Shown here: piece after piece, positions 15,001 through 24,767 of the stretch
How positions within the stretch are numbered: the stretch's first letter is position 1
Layout of the letters: each line of letters opens with the position of its first letter
Source of the DNA: Bathymodiolus brooksi
Taxonomy: Eukaryota > Mollusca > Bivalvia > Mytilida > Modiolidae
Direction: 5' to 3'
DNA: 64,000 nt
NCBI GenBank assembly: GCA_963680875.1
Contig: OY804585.1
Location: 44,437,414 to 44,501,413, forward strand
The notes under the pieces: generated by a model
Databases searched by the model: none
What the model saw: the letters and a program-made list of their open reading frames with translations, nothing else
What the model was told of the DNA's origin: nothing
Program-made: the position numbers and the translations under genes

Positions 15001-17713
15001 GACCCTATGGGAAAATGTTCAAATGCCTTCTTCTCAGAAACTACAAATATGATTAAAGCCAAACTGTACATGAATGTTCATTGGATGGTCCTCTACAAAC
15101 TTTACGTTTTTTGTTCTGATATGAAATTCAAAATGGCGGCTACGGCAGGACTTAGTTTAACATTGGACCCTATGGGAAAAATGTTTCAAAACGCTTCTTC
15201 TCTGAAACCACTTGGACAGTTGAAACCAAACTGCCCAGGAATGATCATTGGAAGGTTCTCTACAAATTTTATGTTTTTTATGCCGATCGGAAATCCAAGA
15301 TGGCCGCCACCGTAATACATAGATTAACATTGGACCCTATGGGAAAATGTTCAAATGCCTTCTTCTCAGAAACTACAAATATTATTAAAGCCAAACTGTA
15401 CATGAATGTTCATTGGATGGTCCTCTACAAACTTTACGTTTTTTGTTCCGATATGAAATTCAAAATGGCGGCTACTGCAGGACTTAGTTTAACATTGGAC
15501 CCTATGGGAAAAATGTTTCAAAACGCTTCTTCTCTGAAGCCACTTGGACAATTGAAACCAAACTGCCCAGGAATGATCATTGGAAGGACCTCTACAAATT
15601 TTTTGTTTTTTATGTCGATCGGAAATCCTAGATGGCCGCCACCGCATTACATAGATTAACATTGTACCCTATGGGAAAATGTTCAAATGCCTTCTTCTCA
15701 GAAACTACAAATATTATTAAAGCCAAACTGTACATGAATGTTCATTGGATGGTCCTCTACAAACTTTACGTTTTTTGTTCCGATATGAAATTCAAAATGG
15801 CGGCTACGGCAGGACTTAGTTTAACATTGGACCCTATGGGGAAAATGTTTCAAAACGCTTCTTCTCTGAAACCACTTGGATAATTGAAACCAAACTGCCC
15901 AGGAATGATCATTGGAAGGTCCTCTACATGGTGTGTGTTTTTTATGCCGATCAGATATCCAAGATGGCCACCACCGCAGGACATAGATTAGCATTGGACC
16001 CTATGGGAAAATGTTCAAATGCCTTCTTCTCAGAAACTACAAATATGATTAAAGCCAAACTGTACATGAATGTTCATTGGATGGTCCTCTATAAACTTTA
16101 CGTTTTTTGTTCTGATATGAAATTCAAAATGGCGGCTACGGCAGGACTTAGTTTAACATTGGACCCTATGGGAAAATGTTCAAATGCCTTCTTCTCAGAA
16201 ACTACAAATATGATTAAAGCCAAACTGTACATGAATGTTCATTGGATGGTCCTCTACAAACTTTACGTTTTTTGTTCCGATATGAAATTCAAAATGGCGG
16301 CTACGGCAGGACTTAGTTTAACATTGTACCCTACGGGAAAAATGTTTCAAAATGCTTCTTCTCTGAAACCACTTGGACAATTGAAACCAAACTGCCCAGG
16401 AATAGTCATTGGAAAAGGTCCTCTACAAAGTTTATGTTTTTTTTATGTCGATCGAAAATTCAAGATGGTCGCCACCGCAATACATAGATTAACATTGGAC
16501 CCTATGGGAAAATATTCAAATGCCTTCTTCTCAGAAACTACAAATATGATTAAAGCCAAACTGTACATGAATGTTCATTGGATGGTCCTCTACAAACTTT
16601 ACGTTTTTTGTTCCGGTATGAAATTCAAAATGGCGGCTACGGCAGGACTTAGTTTAACATTGGACCCTATGGGAAAATGTTTCAAAACGCTTCTTCTCTG
16701 AAACCACTAGGACAGTGGAAACCAAACTGCCCAGGAATGATCATTGGAAGGTTCTCTACAAATTTTATGTTTTTTATGCCGATCGGAAATCCAAGATGGC
16801 CGCCACCGTAATACATAGATTAACATTGGACCCTATGGGAAAATGTTCAAATGCCTTCTTCTCAGAAACTACAAATATTATTAAAGCCAAACTGTACATG
16901 AATGTTCATTGGATGGTCCTCTACAAACTTTACGTTTTTTGTTCCGATATGAAATTCAAAATGGCGGCTACGGCAGGACTTAGTTTAACATTGGACCCTA
17001 TGGGAAAAATGTTTCAAAACGCTTCTTCTCTGAAACCACTTGGATAATTGAAACCAAACTGCCCAGGAATGATCATTGGAAGATCCTCTACAAAGTTTAT
17101 GTTTTTTATGTCGACCGGAAATCCAAGATGGCCACCACCGCAATACATAGATTAACATTGGACCCTATGGGAAAATGTTCAAATGCCTTCTTCTCAGAAA
17201 CTACAAATATTATTAAAGCCAAACTGTACATGAATGTTCATTGGATGGTCCTCTACAAACTTTTCGTTTTTTGTTCCGATATGAAATTCCAAATGGCGGC
17301 TACGGCAGGACTTAGTTTAACATTGGACCCTATGGGAAAAATGTTTCAAAACGCTTCTTCTCTGAAACCACTAGGACAGTGGAAACCAAACTGCCCAGGA
17401 ATGATCATTGGAAGGTTCTCTACAAATTTTATGTTTTTTATGCCGATCGGAAATCCAAGATGGCCGCCACCGTAATACATAGATTAACATTGGACCCTAT
17501 GGGAAAATGTTCAAATGCCTTCTTCTCAGAAACTACAAATATGATTAAAGCCAAACTGTACATGAATGTTCATTGGATGGTCCTCTACAAACTTTACGTT
17601 TTTTGTTCTGATATGAAATTCAAAATGGCGGCTACGGCAGGACTTAGTTTAACATTGGACCCTATGGGAAAAATGTTTCAAAACGCTTCTTCTCTGAAAC
17701 CAAACTGCCCAGA
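1..17713 (+). repeat. Family A tandem array, 332-bp dimer, about 53 copies
   Basis: The repeat unit is a dimer of two related monomers. The alpha monomer (165 bp) starts at AAGATGGCCGCCACCG and the beta monomer (167 bp) at AAAATGGCGGCTACGG. Successive alpha starts at 518, 850, 1182, 1514 and 1846 are 332 bp apart. Alpha and beta share the core ACATTGGACCCTATGGG and the CTTCTCTGAAAC-like and GGTCCTCTAC segments, so the dimer arose from a single ancestral monomer. Several joints break the alternation: a beta-to-alpha switch with a short deletion (ACTTGTTTAAC) recurs near 207, 2361, 5349 and 9499, and some units carry 2-bp insertions (GGAAAAGGTCC). Open frames of up to 315 codons occur, but 332 is not a multiple of three, so they shift frame in each dimer and are not taken as genes. 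Confidence 0.95.
12476..17700 (+). repeat. 2492-bp higher-order repeat within the family A array
   Basis: Landmarks repeat at an exact 2492-bp offset: the unit starts at 12808 and 15300, 13436 and 15928, 14223 and 16715, 14636 and 17128. Shared private variants support this, for example the GCTACTGCAGG change near 12980 and 15473 and the GAAGCCACTT change shortly after each. The block equals about 15 monomers. Two full copies (12476-14967 and 14968-17459) and the start of a third, cut by a deletion near 17701, can be followed. Differences between copies are few, such as CTTCACG versus CTTTACG near 13607 and 16099, so the duplication is recent. Unequal exchange is the simplest explanation. Confidence 0.85.
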
Positions 17714-17982
17714 AATGATCATTGGAAGGTCCTCTGTTTTTTATGCCGATCGGAAATCCAAGATGGCTGCCACCACAGGTCATAGTATTAACACAGGACC
17801 ATATCGGGAAAATACAGAAATATCTTCTTCTCTGAAGCTATTGCACTGATTGAACCTAAACTATGCATCAATCATTGGAAGGTCCTTTACAAACTTTGTG
17901 GTTTTTATGTTGATCGTAATTCCAAGATGACTACCACTGCAGGACATAGTTTTTACATAGGACCAATTGGTTTTTTTTATAA

Positions 17983-18017
17983 CCAGGTGAACGATACAGG
18001 CTCTTGAGAGCCTCTGG
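17983..18017 (+). other. 3' terminus of family A element: ATIR, hairpin and end
   Basis: The order is CCAGGTGAAC (17983-17992), then a perfect hairpin AGGCTC-TTGA-GAGCCT (17998-18013), then the terminal CTGG ending at 18017. CCAGGTGAAC is the reverse complement of GTTCACCTGG, which begins the two complete copies. An inverted repeat that is terminal on the left, internal on the right and followed by a hairpin is the diagnostic layout of Helentron/Helitron2 ends. The host sequence after it begins TTCCTATG. Confidence 0.75.
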
Positions 18018-18055
18018 TTCCTATGTATTTCTTCTTTTTTCTCAAAAAAATTATC

Positions 18056-18245
18056 CTGAAGTCGTGATCGTATGGTAGTTGAATTTACAACTGCCTGTGT
18101 AATCAGTGCCTATCACCACTAATTTGTTAGTTCGAACCACGCTCAGGCAAGGTGTACTCGATACAACCTTATGTAATAAAGTGTGTCAGTGACTTGCAAC
18201 AGGTTAGTGGTTTTTTCTGGGTACTCCGTTTTCCTCCACCATCTA
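18056..18245 (+). repeat. tRNA-derived SINE, copy 1
   Basis: The segment starts with a tRNA-like head: an A-box-like TGGTAGTTGAATT near 18073 and a B-box-like AGTTCGAACC near 18130. It continues into a body that includes GGTGTACTCGATACAAC and a CTCCGTTTTCCTCCACC end. Related segments occur at 22238-22362 on the minus strand and 24058-24166 on the plus strand, which shows dispersal. It lies directly beside the family A element end. No flanking duplication was confirmed. Confidence 0.65.
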
Positions 18246-18373
18246 CATGTATTTATATGTTTTTTTTTTCTCAACATTCTGTCATCAGTGACATCTGTAT
18301 GTATAAGAAGGAAATAAGCAGAGAAAATGGAACTATCGAGTAACTTATGATTTTATTTTATTTTTTTTTGCAG

Positions 18374-18475
18374 CAAAATGATCCATTACTTAGTGGTTCT
18401 CCATTTAAAGGGAGATTAATGAGCTTAGAAGGAGGAACCTATGGTGGATTTCCTATTAAATTTCTTGTACAAGTT
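18374..18475 (+). CDS. LIN9: LIN9 internal exon (MuvB/DREAM core subunit), exon A of four
   Basis: LIN9 is a subunit of the MuvB core, which joins E2F4/p130 to form the repressive DREAM complex and joins B-Myb to activate late cell-cycle genes in the nucleus. This exon is 102 bp (34 codons, phase 0), preceded by a T-rich tract and CAG and followed by GTAAGT. Its translation begins QNDPLLSGSPFKG and ends GGFPIKFLVQV. This matches the animal LIN9 segment that reads DNDPLLGQSPW and then GGFPVEFLIQV. The preceding exons, which should encode the DIRP domain, lie upstream of the window because the first 18 kb is repeat array. No stop or frameshift is seen. Identification rests on order, frame and motif agreement across four exons. 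Confidence 0.88.
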
Positions 18476-18793
18476 GTAAGTAAATGTAGTCATAAGATTT
18501 TGAAGATTTTAAGACTTAATTGACTTCACATTGCTTGAACTATACATAAAATTAATTTACACTTGAATTGAATTTAAATTTAACTGACGTTTGTGCAACC
18601 CAGTTCAGATCATATATTTTATTAGTAAGAAGGACGGACGGAACTTAACCTTGCACATGCTTATAAGTGTCAGATTTTGCAAAGTTTTCTGGTCAATTCT
18701 ATATTTCTTTACTTTTCTCGTTGTTAAGATGGTTGAACAAAGGCCAAAGTTAAGAACAATAAACATTTATCACATTTAAGGACATAAATATAA

Positions 18794-19190
18794 TTATCCC
18801 CGGCTTGAAAATTATAACAACTTTTGATTGGTTAAAACCCCGGGTATAAAAAAAACCATATTCCTGGGTGTTGCTAGGCCATATTACCGGGTGTAACTAG
18901 CCATTAACCAATCAAATGTTGTTATATTTTTCAAAACTGGGATAATATGACGTCAAAGCTTGCGACGTTACACTCCAAAATCAAATTTAGTTAATTTTGG
19001 TTATATATTGAATAAAAGGCTGTCAATTTGATCAACTGAAGGGTTCTACCAAAGGTAGTACCCTACACCGTGTAAAAAACACTCGAAACTTTCATATTTT
19101 TTACTTATTCTTTCCAAAAACAAAGAAAACGTCACTTTTACGTGGCCCGCTGGGATCCAAAATATCTTATTTTTGACTAGCCGGGGATAA
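18794..19190. repeat. MITE-like element with 12-bp terminal inverted repeats
   Basis: TTATCCCCGGCT at 18794-18805 and its perfect complement AGCCGGGGATAA at 19179-19190 bracket 397 bp. Just inside the left end, a 31-bp arm (18805-18835, containing TTTGATTGGTTAA) pairs with 18904-18934 (TTAACCAATCAAA) with only a few mismatches, making a strong internal hairpin. No reading frame of note is present. A non-autonomous DNA transposon is the likeliest explanation; the target duplication is unclear because the flanks are themselves AATT/AAATT-like. Confidence 0.55.
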
Positions 19191-19194
19191 ATTC

Positions 19195-19342
19195 GTTATT
19201 TACGTTCCTATCCATAGATGTGGAGATTTTAACACCCTTCAGTAGCCTGTATGGCTGTACACCCTTCGGCTGCACCTCAGGATGTACTTGGCTACTTCAG
19301 GGTGTTAAAATCTCCACATCTACAGATAGGAACGTAAATAAC
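19195..19342. repeat. 53-bp inverted repeat (long hairpin)
   Basis: The left arm 19195-19247 and right arm 19290-19342 are reverse complements with about four mismatches. Both include TAGATGTGGAGATTTTAACA or its complement. The 42-bp loop contains CTGTACACCC and further weak self-complementarity. It abuts the preceding MITE-like element by 4 bp, so both may be parts of one compound foldback element. Confidence 0.75.
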
Positions 19343-20023
19343 TTATATTCAAAGAAAAAATAACTATGGAAGCTTGTAGAAAAATATTAATAGAACTGAA
19401 CGGTATCAATATACATATTTGATGAACTCCACAAATGAGAATATGGTTCCCGAAAAGGCCAGACCACAGTTGGATTCAGAATTCCGCAAGTTTAGAAACA
19501 AATAAAATTTTAGCTCCATGTTGAGTCACAAAAAAAGGCCACAAGAGCTGCAGCTATACACAATGTAACCTTTTGAAATGGTGCCAATAAAAAAAACATT
19601 ACACACTGTATAGCGACCTGCGTAAATTTTATAGAATATGTATATTTAATTTTTCAAAGGAAGGCCAATATTACATGAAAAAAACACATGGTTTTTGTCT
19701 GTTTGTAAAATCTTTGACAAATATAGCATTTTTTATATAAATAACAGGCTTTCAATAAAGGGCAGTACCAGGTACTTTTACTTGCCTAATATGGTCTTTG
19801 GTACCTCTTTATTTTAAAGAGTGTTGTATAAGATATTCATGAAATTTGTTCAAATTTTAATAAAAAGTACCGTCTGTAAATAGTGAAGTACTGGTAGACT
19901 TGAAAAATATTGAAAGCTCTGATATAAATAAAGCTATTAAAAAATTATATATGAAATGGCAGAATCATTGTAAAAACTAAGTAATGAATGAAAAATAATT
20001 TTTATTTCTGTAACGTAAACCTT

Positions 20024-20216
20024 CCTTAAGTCGTCAGGGGTTTGCATTTTTCAATACGCTGTGATAATCCGACGACTTTAGGGCGTGATGAATTGGCTTT
20101 GATGGCAAGAGAAATTATTCAGAAAGATGATTTACTTTCTCCTGAGGTCGTCAAACAATCGTAAGTAAGGTAGATTTTGCCCTATTGAGACCAAGGGTTG
20201 GTCAGACGACTTAAGG
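20024..20216. repeat. 193-bp segment with 12-bp inverted ends (CCTTAAGTCGTC)
   Basis: CCTTAAGTCGTC at 20024-20035 is perfectly complementary to GACGACTTAAGG at 20205-20216. Further AAGTCGTC or GTCGTCA words lie at 20231, 20256, 21217 and 21239. A small foldback transposon or MITE is possible, but no target duplication was recognised. Confidence 0.4.
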
Positions 20217-20514
20217 ACAGCACTGTGTCTAAGTCGTCACACCCCCTGTCTTTTGGTCGTCAAGCTATTTTTACCTGCCCTAAAGTCAATTTTTGTCATT
20301 TTTTAACAAAAAATCAAAATAACAAATTATATTTTTCAATTGTTCCTTAAAATAGAAATACAAACTCAAATTATCAACACTTTTCAATTCAATAAAATTA
20401 TTCATCAGGTATCCTGATCAGAAACGTGTTCTATATATTGTCATTTTTAATGGAATTTTGTATTAAACAATCAGATGCAATGACTGAAAAGTTTAGACAA
20501 AACTCCATATTTCC

Positions 20515-21080
20515 AAATGATAACTTTAGTTCTATATATTGGATCTTTACCAAACTTGACCACATGATTGCTCTGTGGAAGGGGAAGAATCCTATTTATT
20601 TTGGGGTAATTAGGTCAAAGGTCAAGGTCACTTACTATAAATAGAATTTTTGACAACAGTGTCGTTTCCGCATAACTTTAGTTCTGTACATTGGATCTTT
20701 ACCAAACTTGACCACATGATTCCCCTGTGGAAGGGGAAGAACCCTATTTATTTTGGGATCATTAGGTCAAAGATCAAGGTCACTGTTACTATAAATATAA
20801 TTGTTGACAACAGGGTCGTTTCCGCACGATAACTTTAGTTGTGTATATAATATTGGATCTTTAACAAACTTGGCCACATGATTCCCTTGTGGAAGAACCA
20901 TATATATTTTGGGGTCATTAGGTCAAAGGTCAAGGTCACCGTTACTATAAATATAATTTTTGACAACAGGATCATTTCAGCACGATAACTTTAGTTCTGT
21001 ATATTAGATCTTTACCAAACTTGGCCACATGATTCCCCCTTGGAAGGGGAAGAGCCCTATTTATTTTGGGGTCATTACCA
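20515..21080 (+). repeat. Four-copy minisatellite, about 152-bp unit
   Basis: GGATCTTTACCAAACTTG-like words recur at 20541, 20693, 20855 and 21006, giving units of 152, 162 and 151 bp. Each unit also carries ACTTTAGTT, ACATGATTC, a GGAAGGGGAAGA-like segment, TATTTATTTTGGGG and AGGTCAAAGGTCAAGGTCAC, with progressive divergence and a truncated last copy. The ACCAAACTTGRCCACATGAT segment resembles the ACCAAACT segment of the family A and B monomers, so a remote shared origin is possible. A 30-bp direct repeat brackets it (20231-20264 and 21217-21250). Confidence 0.85.
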
Positions 21081-21688
21081 TTATACCATTTGATAATTCA
21101 TATAGACGGGCGTATTTTGTGATGTACACATTTCTTGTTCAGATTTTGGATTAAATATTAAGTATCAATATTAATTACCCCCCCCCCCCAAATACAGTTA
21201 TAAACCTAATGACTTAAAGTCGTCACACTGTCTTAGGGTCGTCATTCAAGTTTACACACAAATTATGACCTCATGTGACAGCTCTGCAATTACAAAAATC
21301 CTTCTTATTAAAGAAAAACTATTTTTGGTTTGTCTTAGTCTCTCAGAATGACATCATTTTCAAAAATTGCGCTTTATGTAGCAATCGCCCTAAGAAGGAT
21401 AAATTCAGGGATCCATCGCCAGATATGACATGTGTACCATTTTCACAGAGGTCCTTAAAACCTATCCTTCATGCTTGCTTCTTTTCAAAATCTAGTTTAA
21501 AGACATGATAATATAAGATTAGATACTTCTTCCAAATAAACAGTGTGTCAACTTCTTACAGCGTGAAAGAAAGCGAAAATAATGAGAGGTTTCAGGATGA
21601 CGATTTTAGGTCGGTGACGACTTTGGGGATGGTTTATATATTAGTTCTGCCATTTTTTTTACCAAAAATTGTTCTTTCTTATTTTCAG

Positions 21689-21769
21689 ACAAAATTATCA
21701 AAAATTTTATCCATAAAAAAACAGTGGATACAAGAATTAAAAGAAATGAACACTCGGGCAGAAAAACAG
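21689..21769 (+). CDS. LIN9: LIN9 internal exon B of four
   Basis: This 81-bp exon (27 codons, phase 0) follows TTTTCAG and is followed by GTTTGT. It encodes TKLSKILSIKKQWIQELKEM and then NTRAEKQ. The LIN9 family pattern here is RLSKIL-IKK...LREMNTEAEK, and the match continues directly from the end of exon A. The segment is a helix rich in Lys and Glu. In human LIN9 this part belongs to the region that, with LIN52, binds B-Myb; that assignment is family knowledge. The donor GTTTGT is weaker than the others. Confidence 0.9.
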
Positions 21770-22524
21770 GTTTGTGTGTGTATATGTTCATTGAAGAAAA
21801 AAATAATTGTTCATTAATATGCAGTTACAATAAGATGTTAAATAATGAACAGTAGTTCTGCTCTAGCATGCATGAAAGTGTAGTCATTAGTTATTTTACA
21901 GATTTATGTTTATAGAGATACTTGCAACTCGTCTAAGTGAGTCACTTGTGTTTGGGACACACCATTTTTTACAAAAAATAACAAAGTGAGTTTTTGATTG
22001 ATTGATACAGGCGATGAGTTTTGAGAAAACCAAATTATGTACATATGATGACACATTTGTTTTATTACTGTTGGGGAAGACTTTGACTCTGACCATGACT
22101 TCATTCTTTGACATTTTTAAAAGAATGGTGATTAAGACTATCATTGAATTAAAAATAATATTTTTTCATTGATATGGTTTGGGTTTAGGTTTATGGTGTT
22201 TCAACAATATTTCAGTTATAGTGTTGCAGTCAGTTTTATTGGTGGAGGAAACTGGAGTGCCTGGAGAAAACCACTACAAGTCACTGACAAACTTTATCAC
22301 ATAATGTTGTATCGAGTACACCTTGCCATGAACTCGCAACTTTAGTGGTGATAGGCACTGACTCTGACTGTCCTAGGATCGAAATATCAGTTCATGGAAG
22401 ACATCTTTTTCTTCTTGGAATATCTCCATTAGAGAATTCATATAAATGGTTCCCTAACTTGTCTATATATACAGATAGTATTGCATGCTATAATAAGATT
22501 TGAGATGGTGCTTGTATATTACAG
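21770..22524 (+). other. LIN9 intron, 755 bp, between exons B and C
   Basis: This short intron runs from GTTTGT to TTACAG. Apart from a minus-strand SINE fragment (22238-22362) it is AT-rich sequence in which I see nothing else. Confidence 0.85.
22238..22362 (-). repeat. tRNA-derived SINE, copy 2, truncated, minus strand
   Basis: Read on the minus strand it carries CAGTGCCTATCACCACT, then GTTGCGAGTTCATGGCAAGG, GTGTACTCGATACAAC, and a CTCCAG...TTTCCTCCACC end. These parts match the body of the copy at 18056-18245. The tRNA-like head is missing and several bases of the B-box region are deleted. It is an inactive insertion in the intron. Confidence 0.65.
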
Positions 22525-22650
22525 AAATCTTTTCAGCAGCCATTATCACAGGATTTCCAGCAGAAATACGCAAATATTGTTTTAGAGTTGGAATCAGTTA
22601 ACAAGGAATTAAATGATTATTTGATAGGAGTACAACACTATTGTCAAGAG
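22525..22650 (+). CDS. LIN9: LIN9 internal exon C of four
   Basis: This 126-bp exon (42 codons, phase 0) lies between TTACAG and GTAAGA. It encodes KSFQQPLSQDFQQKYANIVL followed by ELESVNKELNDYLIGVQHYC and QE. LIN9 proteins have F-RRYA-IVLELEQLNKDLN and then VQQYCYE at this place, so the match is close. It is a leucine-rich coiled-coil-like helix (IVLELESVNKELND). The open frame runs on past the donor for 180 bases, but the GTAAGA donor and the match of the next exon to LIN9 fix the end at 22650. Confidence 0.92.
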
Positions 22651-23896
22651 GTAAGACATTGTAGTAGACACACGTCAAGACAAAATTCATGTGAAGAGAT
22701 AAAACTCAATATTAGACCCACATCAAAACTATTTTCAGGAGGTACGACTCATCAACGGACACATATAAAAAATCAGAACTGTTGTCAAGAGTTAAGACTC
22801 TGCAGTCTACTTACTTTGTTGTTTTTTTAGCATGCATATATTATATCAATCTTTGTATTGTTGATATTCAGATTGGACATATATATAAAACTTTTACAAT
22901 AATGTGAAAACTTTGATATTTCTGAAAGCAATCAGTTTAAAATATACAGTGGATTTGAGGAAGAAGATTTTTATTTTATTTTAAATGTGAAGACTGTTAT
23001 GGGTCTCAATTTCGTAAGTACTCAGAATAAATTGTCTGCAATAAAATTACCTTTTCATAAACTATTGGGAACCACATTGTTGGTATAATGGTTGGTGTGC
23101 TGCCTTGTGTGCAGTAGATCGTGGGTTTGGGCCCTTGTCGGATCAAACCAGACAATAAAGTAAAGGCAAAGATTGGTCTTATCAGGTCAAACCAAAGATT
23201 ATAAAATTGGTATTTGTTACTTCTCCGTTAAACCCACTGCGTTAAGGAGTAAGAGTGCAGATCGATTGGCTCGGAATCGGGATAATATCTACCCATGGAC
23301 TGCTGTTTCAGAGAGCTAGAACTATAACAATCCAACTAAACATCATCGAACAGTAATCACTCACTCACTTAAACCATTGGTCCATTGGAAAATTAATATG
23401 GATGTTGTGGTTATCATACCACTTGAAAACTTTTGAAATTCCCTGCATAAACATTATTGGGGAAATATCCTGATGTTATATTTAAAGTGATAAAGAGGAA
23501 AAAGTGAAGGGGATTGAGTATGCTTAATGTTCACCAGTTTATTGAATCGTTACCTAGTCACCACTTGTTAAGTTAAGCCTTTGTCAGGTAATGTGATCTC
23601 AACATATTTAACTGAGGCACAAAACATAGCATTTTTACTTCTATTGCAAGCAGGACTCTTTAAAATAACAACTTTAGTAGCCCAACGAAAATTCATAGGG
23701 CCTATCAATTGACTTTTCAAAATTTCAGAACCCAGATGTCTGAAAATTTTCAGGGGCCCAGTAGTCTTGGGATATTGGACCTCTGCTAAGTTTAATCCTT
23801 TCATTAAATTTATATGATAAAATACAGAATATAAAATAAATCAGCAAATAATATATTGAGAAGCATCATTTAAGTTTATAATATCATATATTTTAG
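22651..23896 (+). other. LIN9 intron, 1.2 kb, between exons C and D
   Basis: The intron is bounded by GTAAGA and TTTTAG. It contains a second type of tRNA-derived SINE (23078-23370). The remaining AT-rich sequence shows no gene; a minus-strand open frame of 78 codons at 23568-23804 has no recognisable domain and is not called. Confidence 0.85.
23078..23370 (+). repeat. tRNA-derived SINE, second family, with CACT-rich tail
   Basis: The head TTGGTATAATGGTTGG fits a tRNA A-box, and GTGGGTTTGGGCCC about 35 bp later fits a degenerate B-box. The body extends for about 230 bp and finishes in a simple tail, CACTCACTCACTT, at about 23358-23370. Head, body and simple-sequence tail are the usual SINE layout. 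It is different in sequence from the 18056 family. Family name unknown. Confidence 0.55.
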
Positions 23897-23995
23897 TTAG
23901 CACCTGAGCAAGGATTAACTCCCTTTAACCAGCCATCAGAAATTAGAACTAGATGTGATGAACAAGCTGAGGAAATGGTCAGCAGAATAAGTACG
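23897..23995 (+). CDS. LIN9: LIN9 internal exon D of four (last exon visible)
   Basis: This 99-bp exon (33 codons, phase 0) lies between TTTTAG and GTATGT. It encodes LAPEQGLTPFNQPSEIRTRC and then DEQAEEMVSRIST. LIN9 family members read LAPDQGLQPADQPTDMRRRC-EEAQEIV here. The expected following part (the LTDLI-LT-LLLQIK-like helix and the C terminus) was not found between this exon and the end of the window. Either the next exon lies beyond 64000, after an intron of more than 40 kb, or the gene is interrupted. All four exons are multiples of three in length, so skipping any of them would keep the frame. Confidence 0.92.
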
Positions 23996-24057
23996 GTATG
24001 TACAACCTTATAATAACGTACAATAACAACAGTTGATTATGAAAAATGTAATTAAGG

Positions 24058-24166
24058 GGCCGTCATGGTCATGATCGTGTGGTAGTTGAATTTACAACTA
24101 CCTGTGCAATCAGTGCCTATCACCACTTAAGTTGTGAGTTCGAACCCCATTCATGGCGAGGTGCAG
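24058..24166 (+). repeat. tRNA-derived SINE, copy 3 (head only)
   Basis: It matches the head of the 18056 copy: GATCGTGTGGTAGTTGAATT, then CAGTGCCTATCACCACTT and GAGTTCGAACCCCATTCATG. Similarity stops near GGCGAGGTGCAGAGC, so the 3' body is absent. The B-box (GTTCGAACCC) is better preserved here than in the other two copies. Confidence 0.65.
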
Positions 24167-24767
24167 AGCACACGGAGGGCAAAGAAGTCGCCTTGTGAAG
24201 GTTGACTTCACTTTCTCGTTGGTCAAAAGCGAAGTTCAAGTCGCCTTGTAATTTTGAAGAGTCGCCCTATGTTGCCGCCCGCGTATTTTCTCCACTTGTC
24301 ATTTATGAAAATGTCGATATCGTGCACGTGTTTATTGAAATCTATCGTATCCGTTATTAAGTATTTTGAAAGTGATTTTCTTGGAAAGTAATCCATTACG
24401 GTGTATAGAAACTTTAATTTCGTTCATTAGAAGTTTTGTTTATTGTTTATATATGCCCGGCTTAACCCTTACTACGCTACATAAAAAAGAAGCACTATGT
24501 CTGCTGCTGCTGCATTCTTTTTGTTTCAAAGGAGAATAAAGATACAGTATCTTAAAACTGCAATAACTTCTTTATTTTTTAGAATACAGAAAAACTTTAT
24601 GTATGAAAATTATTCTCTAAACAACGACCTTTCCAAATGTTTACTTTATGCAATGGTATTTTGTAATTTGACACCTGTATTTTTCGGGTAAAATATAGGT
24701 AAAAGGTGAAAAATGTAATATTTTGTTTTACAACTGTTTAAATACAGAAATATACAGCATGCCCATT

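Larger units (their letters stand above)
1..18017 (+). mobile_element. Family A Helentron-like (HINE/pearl-type) element, copy 1, 5' end outside window
   Basis: This is the right-hand part of a non-autonomous element made almost entirely of tandem 165/167-bp monomers. It finishes with two or three divergent monomers (about 17714-17960), a T-rich stretch, the subterminal motif CCAGGTGAAC, a short hairpin and the terminus CTCTGG, followed by host sequence starting TTCC. The same right end closes the two complete copies at 51054 and 55304, which fixes the boundary. No transposase, Rep or helicase reading frame is visible. Known Helentron-associated elements share this plan: asymmetric terminal inverted repeats, a 3' hairpin and central tandem repeats. 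Assignment to that group is an inference from structure. The element lies in a LIN9 intron, 356 bp upstream of the first visible exon. Confidence 0.72.
18476..21688 (+). other. LIN9 intron, 3.2 kb, between exons A and B
   Basis: The intron is bounded by GTAAGT and TTTTCAG. It holds a MITE-like inverted-repeat cluster (18794-19342), a second short inverted repeat (20024-20216), a four-copy minisatellite (20515-21080) and a run of 12 C residues at about 21178-21189. The stretches 19343-20023 and 21251-21688 are AT-rich and show no gene or recognisable repeat to me. Confidence 0.85.

Noticed and set aside
1..17713. CRISPR-like array of regular repeats
   Set aside because: The units are contiguous 165-332-bp tandem repeats with no unique spacers, and the surrounding gene is a spliced animal gene.
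18056..18140. Functional tRNA gene
   Set aside because: A- and B-box-like words are present but no complete cloverleaf could be drawn, and diverged copies with a non-tRNA body occur at two other places, as for a SINE.
22651..22830. LIN9 exon C reading on to the stop near 22828
   Set aside because: The sequence after 22650 begins with a good GTAAGA donor and loses similarity to LIN9, while the expected continuation (LAPEQG) is found in exon D at 23897.
23568..23804. 78-codon minus-strand frame in the LIN9 intron
   Set aside because: No recognisable domain, no splice or promoter context, and it lies in an intron; probably chance or old repeat.
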